A stretch of DNA of 11,291 bases from Actinomycetes bacterium. Lineage in GTDB: Bacteria > Actinomycetota > Acidimicrobiia > Acidimicrobiales > RAAP-2. Location: NCBI GenBank assembly GCA_021800645.1, contig JAJYYT010000034.1, forward strand, positions 1-11,291, given 5' to 3'. Under the pieces are notes generated by a model that was not told the DNA's origin, searched no databases, and was given only the letters and a program-made list of their open reading frames with translations. The stretch's first letter is position 1. Every line of letters starts with the position of its first letter. The position numbers and the translations under genes were made by a program. Shown here in pieces: positions 1-3,976 of the stretch.

Positions 1-172
1 GGATCACCGGTGCCGAGCTCGTCCCGCTCGTCCGGGCGGGCGCCACGTTCATCGACGGCAAGCTACAAGAAAGGAGCGATCAGTCGGGGCAAGAGACCGC
101 CGACACCGACGAAAACACCGGGTCCGTCGCAGCCTGAGTGAGATTTATCGTCCACAACTCTTGACAATGACT
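1..172 (+). mobile_element. Right end of an insertion sequence (partial, probably IS256-type) inserted in the reductase gene
   Basis: The first ~172 bases hold the tail of a plus-strand transposase-like gene (stop at 135-137) and then a short non-coding end. Homology of the opposite-strand ribonucleotide reductase stops abruptly at 172-173, after the residues NPFFERIA. The sequence from about 141 to 170 (GAGATTTATCGTCCACAACT, then CTTGACAATGA) has the position expected of a terminal inverted repeat. The left end lies outside the window, so neither the matching repeat nor the target duplication can be seen. Assignment to IS256 rests on recollection of the LVRAG-ATF-DGKL-ER type of C-terminus in actinobacterial mutator-type transposases and is tentative. 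The boundary is good to a few bases. Confidence 0.6.
3..137 (+). CDS. Transposase-like protein, C-terminal 44 residues only (5' end outside window)
   Basis: An open plus-strand frame enters from the left edge and ends in TGA at 135-137. It reads ITGAELVPLVRAGATFIDGK and continues with an acidic, Gln/Asp/Glu-rich tail ending GSVAA. The hydrophobic LVPLVRAGATFIDGKL segment followed by ER and a polar tail resembles the C-terminus of some actinobacterial IS256 (mutator) transposases. The catalytic DDE region would lie upstream of the window and cannot be checked. The stop comes about 35 bases before the reductase homology resumes on the other strand, which is normal spacing between a transposase stop and the element's end. 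It overlaps the alien tail of the reductase frame, antisense. The family could be another IS type; that this is a mobile-element gene is more certain than which family. Confidence 0.5.
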   Translation: MTGAELVPLVRAGATFIDGKLQERSDQSGQETADTDENTGSVAA

Positions 173-1894
173 CGCGATGCGCTCGAAGAAGGGGTTCGTC
201 TCTGCGAGGTCTCGACCGAGGACGTGGCGCACGTAGGAGAGGGCGAACATCGGCTCGATGCCCGAGGTGGTCCCCGCGACGAGCGAGATCGTGCCGGTCG
301 GAGCGACCGAAGCGAGCTGGGCGTTGCGCAGTGGTCCGATGCCGCGGCGCCGGTAGCGGCTCTGCTCGTAGAGGGGAAACGGCCCGCGCTCTTCCGCCAA
401 CGCGGCCGACGCCCGGCGTGCCTCCCGCTCGATGAAGCCCATGACTCGGGCCGCGAGGCGGAGAGCGGGCACCGAGTCGTAAGGGATCCCGAGGCTCGCC
501 AGCATCTCGGCGAGCCCCATCACTCCCAAGCCGACCTTTCGCGCCGCGTGCGCCGGCGCCTCGAGCTCCGCAACCGGGTAACGGCTCACGTCGATCACGT
601 CGTCGAGGAAGCGAACGGCAACGCGCACGGTCGCGCCCAGGCGCTCGAAGTCGACGTTCTTGCCGTCGGTGAAGCGTGCGAGGTTCACAGAGCCGAGGTT
701 GCAGGACTCATAGGGCAGCAGCGGCACCTCGCCGCAGGGATTGGAGGCCTCGATCCGCCCGAGGCTCGGCAACGGGTTGGCGCTGTTGATCCGGTCGAGG
801 AAGAGCAGCCCCGGGTCCCCGCCTCGCCAGGCCGCCGCGCAGATGCGCTCGAAGAGCTCGCGGGCGCCGATGCTGCCCGTCACCCTTCTCGTGCGGGGGT
901 TCACGAGGCGATGCCCGTCCCCGGCGAGCACGGCGCGCATGAAGCGATCGGGGATCCCGACCGACAGGTTGAAGTGCTCGAGAGTGCCGGGGTCGTCCTT
1001 CGCCTCCACGAAGTCGACGATGTCGGGGTGCGAGACGTCCAGCACCGCCATCGAGGCGCCCCGCCGGCGCCCGCCGTCGGAGATGACCCCCGCCGCCATG
1101 TCGAAGACCGAGAGGAACGAGACCGGCCCGCTGGCCACACCGCCGGTGCTCATCACCCGGTCGCCCCGGGGGCGGAGGTGGGAGAACGAGTACCCGGTGC
1201 CCCCACCCGCCTGGTGCAAGAGCGCGGCGTGGCCGAGCGTCTCGAAGATCGAGCCGAGCGAGTCCTCCAGTGGGAGCACGACGCATCCGGACAGCAAGCC
1301 GAGGCTCGTCCCGGCGTTCATGAGCGTGGGCGAGTTCGGCAAGAACTCGAGGCGCTGCATCGAATGGGAGAAGGCTTCGGTCCAGCGTTCGGCGCTGGCC
1401 GGGTGCCACTGCTCCTCGGCAAGTGCCACGAAGCTGGCGGACCGGTCCATCATCTCGGCCGTCGACTCGATCACGTTGCCGTGCCGGTCCTTGCGCAGGT
1501 AGCGCTCCTTCAGGATCGCCAGCGCGCCCAGGCCGAGCTCGAGCTCGTCGCGCACGCCGAGCTGCTCCTTCGCGCGACGGACCTCGGTGCGCCTGCGGCG
1601 GTGGAGGGCGTAGACGCGCGCGACGTCCGCCCGCCCGGAGCTCACGAGCACCTGCTCGACTGCGTCCTGGACGTCTTCGACCCCTGGCGGAAGATCGCCG
1701 AAGCGCTCGGCGATCTGAGCGCTCACCGTCCCAGCCACGGAGGTGGCGAGCCCAGGAGCATCCGCTCTGCCGGCCTCTCGAGCGGCCTTCCCGACTGCCT
1801 CCTCGACCCTTCTCTGATCGAACGCAACCAGCCGACCATCGCGCGTCCGCACATGCTGCACACAGGTGAGCGTCGGGTGGCTCGCGGTGCGCAT
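80..1894 (-). CDS. nrdJ: Adenosylcobalamin-dependent (class II) ribonucleotide reductase, 3'-truncated by an insertion sequence
   Basis: Family role: reduces ribonucleotides to deoxyribonucleotides using coenzyme B12, without oxygen, in the cytoplasm. Residues ~12-105 form an ATP-cone regulatory domain (VRTRDGRLVAFD onward). The catalytic barrel follows, with the first active-site cysteine C204 (LLSGC), the N385-P-C387-G-E389 radical/acid motif, the second redox cysteine C398 (YESCNLGSVNL) and the phosphate-binding PTGTIS loop at 532-537. Homology stops at NPFFERIA (567-574). The last 30 codons (SHCQELW... to SCPD) are read from the inserted element. The family usually runs well over 100 residues further and ends in a Cys pair that re-reduces the active site, so this product is probably inactive or non-cycling. 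ATG at 1894 is chosen as the first Met before the ATP cone; its ribosome site is weak (GGAG ~14 bases upstream). Related DosR-regulon enzymes are called NrdZ. No cobalamin riboswitch is visible upstream. Confidence 0.88.
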   Translation of the reverse strand: MRTASHPTLTCVQHVRTRDGRLVAFDQRRVEEAVGKAAREAGRADAPGLATSVAGTVSAQIAERFGDLPPGVEDVQDAVEQVLVSSGRADVARVYALHRRRRTEVRRAKEQLGVRDELELGLGALAILKERYLRKDRHGNVIESTAEMMDRSASFVALAEEQWHPASAERWTEAFSHSMQRLEFLPNSPTLMNAGTSLGLLSGCVVLPLEDSLGSIFETLGHAALLHQAGGGTGYSFSHLRPRGDRVMSTGGVASGPVSFLSVFDMAAGVISDGGRRRGASMAVLDVSHPDIVDFVEAKDDPGTLEHFNLSVGIPDRFMRAVLAGDGHRLVNPRTRRVTGSIGARELFERICAAAWRGGDPGLLFLDRINSANPLPSLGRIEASNPCGEVPLLPYESCNLGSVNLARFTDGKNVDFERLGATVRVAVRFLDDVIDVSRYPVAELEAPAHAARKVGLGVMGLAEMLASLGIPYDSVPALRLAARVMGFIEREARRASAALAEERGPFPLYEQSRYRRRGIGPLRNAQLASVAPTGTISLVAGTTSGIEPMFALSYVRHVLGRDLAETNPFFERIASHCQELWTINLTQAATDPVFSSVSAVSCPD

Positions 1895-1903
1895 CGCAGG
1901 CGA

Positions 1904-1981
1904 TCAGGACTCCGGGCGCATGACCAGCCGGAGCAAGCCCTCGTCGATGGGAGCGGGATGGTCAACAATCCACGCGCGCAT
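1904..1981 (-). pseudogene. Zinc-dependent alcohol dehydrogenase, N-terminal fragment (25 aa)
   Basis: From ATG at 1981 the frame reads MRAWIVDHPAPIDEGLLRLV then MRPES and stop. This is close to the opening of actinobacterial zinc-binding alcohol dehydrogenases (family pattern MRAW-VD-PGPID-GPLRLVERP, followed by PEPGPGEVLVRV and the CGVC zinc region). Here the homology ends at RPE, immediately before the reductase gene; the zinc ligands and Rossmann domain are absent. This suggests a deletion joining the start of an adh gene to the reductase gene. The family match is from memory over 23 residues, but the residue order is distinctive. Such dehydrogenases often accompany Hsp20 and universal stress genes in actinobacterial hypoxia clusters. 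Confidence 0.6.
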
Positions 1982-2113
1982 GGCAGCTGCTCTCTGCTCG
2001 CCGCCCCATGGGACGAGCCTCACGGGGAGCCTTCGACTCGTTGCTGCTCGTTCGCTCGATCGGGTATTCGGCCGCACAACTGCCTGCGCGCGAGGATCGA
2101 TCAGCCGCACCAC
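1904..2113 (-). CDS. Small ORF (69 aa) ending in an alcohol dehydrogenase N-terminus, with a very strong ribosome site
   Basis: GTG at 2113 lies 8 bases after a near-perfect Shine-Dalgarno (AAAGGAGGTG on the minus strand). The frame runs 69 codons and stops 9 bases before the reductase ATG, so co-translation with it is possible. The first ~43 residues (MVRLIDPRAQAVVRPNTRSS onward) are Arg/Ala-rich and match nothing I recognise. The last 25 are the start of a zinc alcohol dehydrogenase, in the same frame. This could be a decayed 5' end of the dehydrogenase gene, a leader ORF, or a fusion created by a deletion. The ribosome site is the best evidence that something was translated here. Whether the protein has any function cannot be said. 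Confidence 0.35.
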   Translation of the reverse strand: MVRLIDPRAQAVVRPNTRSSERAATSRRLPVRLVPWGGEQRAAAMRAWIVDHPAPIDEGLLRLVMRPES

Positions 2114-2120
2114 CCTGCTC

Positions 2121-2130
2121 CACCTCCTTT
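2121..2130 (-). promoter_or_regulatory. Strong Shine-Dalgarno of the 69-aa ORF, part of a duplicated CCACCTCCT
   Basis: On the minus strand this reads AAAGGAGGTG, a nearly full match to the anti-Shine-Dalgarno sequence, 8 bases before GTG 2113. The same 9-mer (plus strand CCACCTCCT) occurs at 2120-2128 and 2138-2146, 18 bases apart, so a second ribosome-site-like sequence lies just upstream. The gene-free stretch around it, from the reductase start to the hsp20 stop (1895-2220), otherwise holds only the alcohol dehydrogenase remnant and the hairpin at 2172-2204. I see no riboswitch or NrdR box in it. Confidence 0.5.
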
Positions 2131-2171
2131 CTCGTCGCCACCTCCTGGCTCGTCACCTGCCGCCGACCGAC

Positions 2172-2204
2172 GCGCAAAGGGTGCCGTCAAGGCACCCTTT
2201 GCGC
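2172..2204 (-). terminator. Perfect 14-bp stem-loop after hsp20, probable terminator
   Basis: GCGCAAAGGGTGCC and its exact reverse complement GGCACCCTTTGCGC are separated by a 5-base loop (GTCAA on the plus strand). It begins 16 bases after the hsp20 stop, the right place for a terminator of that minus-strand transcript. No T-run follows on either strand. U-less hairpins are common at transcript ends in high-GC actinobacteria. It would separate hsp20 from the alcohol dehydrogenase fragment and reductase downstream. Confidence 0.7.
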
Positions 2205-2220
2205 ATTTGCTCGACGATCC

Positions 2221-2649
2221 TCAAGCCGCACTGGCGGTCGCGATCGCTTCCTTCTTCTCCGTAGAGCGCACCTCGATGCGCCGGGCCTTGGCCTTCTCGG
2301 CAACAGGGATGGTCAGGCGCAGCACTCCGTTCTCGTACGCCGCGGCGACCTTCTCGGTGTCGAGGTTCTCGCCCAAGAAGAGCTCCCGGGTGAAGGTCCC
2401 GGTCGGACGCTCGCACACGACGGTCTCGGCATCCTCGTTCTTCCACTGACGCTCTGCCTTCACGCTGAGCACGTTCTTCTCGACCGTCACCTCGATCGAC
2501 TCGGGCTTTACCCCGGGCAGATCGAGGTCGACGTGGAACGTGTCACCGATCCGGTAGGCGTCGAGCGGCATCGAGCGCAGCCGCCTGCCGTCTCGCAGCT
2601 GGTCAGTGAGCTCGTCGAGCCCTCGGAATGGATCGAATCGCATCAACAT
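2221..2649 (-). CDS. Hsp20/alpha-crystallin family small heat shock protein
   Basis: Family role: ATP-independent holdase that binds unfolding proteins as large oligomers in the cytoplasm. The 142-residue product opens with MLMRFDPFRGLDELTDQL, typical of bacterial Hsp20. The alpha-crystallin domain spans ~28-118, including the DLPGVKPESIEVTVEKNVLS segment and the GVLRLTIP signature at 108-115. A C-terminal I-x-V motif (IEV, 125-127), used in oligomer assembly, follows. Start ATG 2649 is set by GGAGGT 5 bases upstream; the frame stays open to a TTG at 2748, but that would add a lysine-rich segment unlike the family. Upstream are a DosR-box-like sequence (2795-2808) and a purine-rich 11-bp repeat. 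The universal stress gene lies 5' on the same strand and a strong hairpin follows the stop. Closest known type is the HspX/Acr class; orthology is not shown. Confidence 0.95.
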   Translation of the reverse strand: MLMRFDPFRGLDELTDQLRDGRRLRSMPLDAYRIGDTFHVDLDLPGVKPESIEVTVEKNVLSVKAERQWKNEDAETVVCERPTGTFTRELFLGENLDTEKVAAAYENGVLRLTIPVAEKAKARRIEVRSTEKKEAIATASAA

Positions 2650-2654
2650 GGCAC

Positions 2655-2660
2655 ACCTCC
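2655..2660 (-). promoter_or_regulatory. Ribosome binding site deciding the hsp20 start
   Basis: GGAGGT on the minus strand (core of AGGAGGTG), 5 bases before ATG 2649. It selects this ATG over the open extension to TTG 2748 and over the second ATG two codons on. Confidence 0.8.
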
Positions 2661-2714
2661 TGGTTCCCTTTTCGCTCTCGTACCCGACTTTGTCGGCCAG
2701 TAGACCCTGTTCTC

Positions 2715-2747
2715 TTTGACTTCTCTTCGACTTCTCCTCGATCTTCA
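2715..2747 (-). repeat. 11-bp tandem repeat, about three copies, in the hsp20 leader
   Basis: On the plus strand: TTTGACTTCTC, TTCGACTTCTC and the degenerate CTCGATCTTCA. On the transcribed strand this is purine-rich (GAGAAGTCRAA units). It lies 66-98 bases before the hsp20 ATG, downstream of the DosR-like box. One unit is about one helical turn. It may be part of the 5' leader or a protein-binding region; no function is shown. Confidence 0.5.
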
Positions 2748-2794
2748 ACGCCGGGAAGCGGCTCAGCCATCCCAGGTCTCGGTCACAACGGCCC

Positions 2795-2808
2795 GGGCCG
2801 AAGGTCCT
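2795..2808 (-). promoter_or_regulatory. DosR-box-like sequence upstream of hsp20
   Basis: The minus strand reads AGGACCTTCGGCCC. Compared with the mycobacterial DosR core GGGnCnnnnGnCCC, it matches all fixed positions except the first. It lies ~145 bases upstream of the hsp20 ATG, between universal stress gene and hsp20. No convincing -10 was found at the expected distance (TGGGAT at 2774-2769 is the nearest). Both neighbours belong to families under DosR control in mycobacteria. A regulator of this type is not in the window, so the assignment is an inference from motif and context. Confidence 0.45.
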
Positions 2809-2813
2809 TTCTT

Positions 2814-2849
2814 TACCCGGTGCCTCACCCGGCGCTTCACCCGGTGCCT
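2814..2849. repeat. 12-bp tandem repeat, three copies, across the universal stress gene stop
   Basis: TACCCGGTGCCT, CACCCGGCGCTT and CACCCGGTGCCT lie head to tail. The third copy encodes the final SGTG residues of the universal stress protein and its TGA falls at the junction of copies 2 and 3, so the repeat extends past the gene end. It looks like local slippage that may have altered the C-terminus. Confidence 0.6.
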
Positions 2850-3289
2850 GAAGGAGGCGGATTGTCCTTGGGGACGATCACTACCGGACATGCGCTGTGC
2901 TGCGCGCAGCGCAAGCTCACCGATCCCAGAGCGGGGCTGGTGAACGGGCTGTGGCCGAGTGAGCCCATGACGAGCAGGTCGGCCCCGGCCGATTGGTGAC
3001 AGAGGACCTGGGCCGGGTCCCCTTCCACGACGATCGGCTCGATCATGGCCGACGGGCCGTCGCCGGCCACCTCGGCGATGGTCTTCTGAAGGTTGTCGCG
3101 CGCGGCTCGTTCGATCTTGCCCTCGTCGAGGTGCGCGCCCATGGTGTCGCCGAAGCCGAACGGGCTCTGCCACACCGTGACCGCCTCGATGACGGCGTCT
3201 TGCTTGGCGGCCTCGGCGATCGCCCATCGAAGCGCCCGACGCGACCCTTCGGAACCATCCACGCCGACCACGATCCGTCGACTCTCCAT
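2837..3289 (-). CDS. Universal stress protein (UspA family), ATP-binding type
   Basis: A 150-residue single-domain UspA protein of usual length. It begins MESRRIVVGVDGSEGSRRAL, the first beta strand and the D-G-S nucleotide-contacting turn. The C-terminal ATP loop G-x-x-G-(9x)-G-S is complete (GSLGHSPFTSPALGS, near 129-143), followed by CPVVIVPK. The protein therefore probably binds ATP, as mycobacterial Rv2623 does; the biological role of most family members is an ATP-dependent signal or persistence control rather than a known reaction. The ATG at 3289 is preceded by a modest GGGAG. The gene is divergent from the GPGHGY-repeat gene across a 202-base gap, and hsp20 follows on the same strand 187 bases later. 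The extreme C-terminus (PPPSGTG) lies in a 12-bp repeat. Confidence 0.94.
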   Translation of the reverse strand: MESRRIVVGVDGSEGSRRALRWAIAEAAKQDAVIEAVTVWQSPFGFGDTMGAHLDEGKIERAARDNLQKTIAEVAGDGPSAMIEPIVVEGDPAQVLCHQSAGADLLVMGSLGHSPFTSPALGSVSLRCAQHSACPVVIVPKDNPPPSGTG

Positions 3290-3419
3290 CAGGGCTCCCC
3301 GAGAGGACTCGCGGCTTCAGCCGTCACACCAGTCACGCCTTCAGCGTTCCCCAGCCTCCACCCGATCACCAGGGTCGAACGGCTCTACCGGCGCCGGTGA
3401 CGCGACGCGACGCGCCGAA

Positions 3420-3433
3420 TGGACCTTCGCCCC
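3420..3433 (+). promoter_or_regulatory. DosR-box-like sequence upstream of the GPGHGY-repeat gene
   Basis: Reads TGGACCTTCGCCCC, matching the DosR core GGGnCnnnnGnCCC at all fixed positions except the first. It shares GGACCTTCGNCCC with the site before hsp20. It directly abuts the putative -35 region of the promoter at 3434-3462, centred about 42 bases before the predicted transcription start, the usual place for a class II activator. It also lies 131 bases from the divergent universal stress gene start and could serve both. Motif inference only. Confidence 0.45.
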
Positions 3434-3462
3434 TGCGGGGCTGCACTCGAGCCCCGTAGCAT
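3434..3462 (+). promoter_or_regulatory. Putative promoter of the GPGHGY-repeat gene
   Basis: A TANNNT-type -10 (TAGCAT, 3457-3462) lies 29 bases before the ATG. The -35 region 17 bases upstream is a poor match (TGCGGG), as expected of an activator-dependent promoter. A 7-bp stem (CGGGGCT at 3436-3442 with AGCCCCG at 3450-3456) lies between the two elements. Transcription would start near 3469, giving a leader of about 23 bases. Confidence 0.35.
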
Positions 3463-3479
3463 GCTTCGGGAGCTGGCCG

Positions 3480-3487
3480 AAGGAGGT
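3480..3487 (+). promoter_or_regulatory. Ribosome binding site deciding the GPGHGY-repeat gene start
   Basis: AAGGAGGT, 4 bases before ATG 3492. The frame is open far upstream, so this site is what fixes the start. Confidence 0.8.
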
Positions 3488-3491
3488 CGCG

Positions 3492-3812
3492 ATGAGCTGC
3501 TGGTGTGAGCACGAGCACTGTCACCACTGGGGGCCGGGGCACGGGTGTGGGCCGGGGCACGGGTACGGGCCGGGGCACGGGTACGGGCCGGGGCACGGGT
3601 ACGGGCCGGGGCACGGGTACGGCCCCGAGTACGGGTACGGCCCCGAGTCCGGGCACGGGCCGAGATTCGTCCGCGGGCCGCGTAGGCGACGGGCGCGGGC
3701 CGAGGATCTCGAGGCGTACCTGGAGGACCTGGAGGAAGAGGTGGCCGACGTCAAGGCCGCGCTCGAGGAGCTGAAGGGTTCGAAGGGCGGAACCGGCGAG
3801 GCCAACCGATAG
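3492..3812 (+). CDS. Small protein: Cys/His-rich head, GPGHGY repeats, coiled-coil tail
   Basis: A 106-residue protein with three visible parts. The head MSCWCEHEHCHHW has three Cys and three His in 13 residues and looks metal-binding. Residues 14-57 are hexapeptide repeats GPGHGC/GPGHGY, decaying to GPEYGY and GPESGH, encoded by an 18-bp tandem repeat. A basic stretch (RGPRRRRARA, 61-70) leads to a predicted coiled coil (EDLEAYLEDLEEEVADVKAA plus LEELK, ~71-95) and a polar tail. The general plan, Gly-rich metal-binding front and short C-terminal coiled coil, resembles DUF5320-like proteins, but I cannot assign it. The start follows AAGGAGGT. The gene is divergent from the universal stress gene and preceded by a DosR-like box, suggesting a stress role. 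The coiled coil suggests self-association; metal storage or sensing is a guess. Confidence 0.8.
   Translation: MSCWCEHEHCHHWGPGHGCGPGHGYGPGHGYGPGHGYGPGHGYGPEYGYGPESGHGPRFVRGPRRRRARAEDLEAYLEDLEEEVADVKAALEELKGSKGGTGEANR
3531..3656 (+). repeat. 18-bp tandem repeat, five near-perfect plus two degenerate copies
   Basis: Unit GGGCCGGGGCACGGGTAC. Copies at 3531, 3549, 3567, 3585 and 3603 differ only in the last two bases of the first; copies at 3621 and 3639 (GGCCCCGAGTACGGGTAC type) are diverged. The unit is in frame and encodes Gly-Pro-Gly-His-Gly-Tyr, so copy number can change without a frameshift. Confidence 0.92.
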
Positions 3813-3839
3813 GTCCAACGGGAACAGCCCGAGTACGAG

Positions 3840-3976
3840 ATGGGGCCAGCGCGGGGGGTCCCCGGCCACGTCCCGACGGCACCATGGACCGACCCAAGAG
3901 GAGCGCGCTTGGGGTGGGTCGGGCTGGTGGCCGCGCTCGTGCTCGGCTCGGCGGTGCGCGCGTCGGGATCGTTGCG
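3840..3976 (+). other. Gap between convergent genes with a transmembrane-like open stretch
   Basis: The gap from 3813 to 3976 lies between two converging genes. From ATG 3840 the plus strand is open and encodes a hydrophobic run (LGWVGLVAALVLGSAV) that could be one membrane helix, flanked by Arg residues. There is no ribosome site, and the frame then runs antisense through the acyl ligase gene, so it cannot be a normal gene as it stands. A short GC hairpin (3852-3864) is the only terminator candidate. It may be a remnant or chance. Confidence 0.2.

Noticed and set aside
1895..2220. Cobalamin riboswitch or NrdR boxes upstream of the reductase
   Set aside because: No B12-box (GCCACTG) or recognisable NrdR palindrome pair was found on the minus strand.
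161..2449. A 762-codon plus-strand open frame antisense to the reductase and hsp20 genes
   Set aside because: It has no family similarity, is Arg/Ala/Gly/His-rich in the way of GC-rich antisense frames, and crosses two clear minus-strand genes.
2650..2748. Longer hsp20 product starting at TTG 2748
   Set aside because: No ribosome site at the TTG, the extra residues are a purine-repeat translation, and a strong GGAGGT precedes ATG 2649.
3531..3656. CRISPR-like array
   Set aside because: The 18-bp copies are contiguous without spacers and encode an in-frame hexapeptide.
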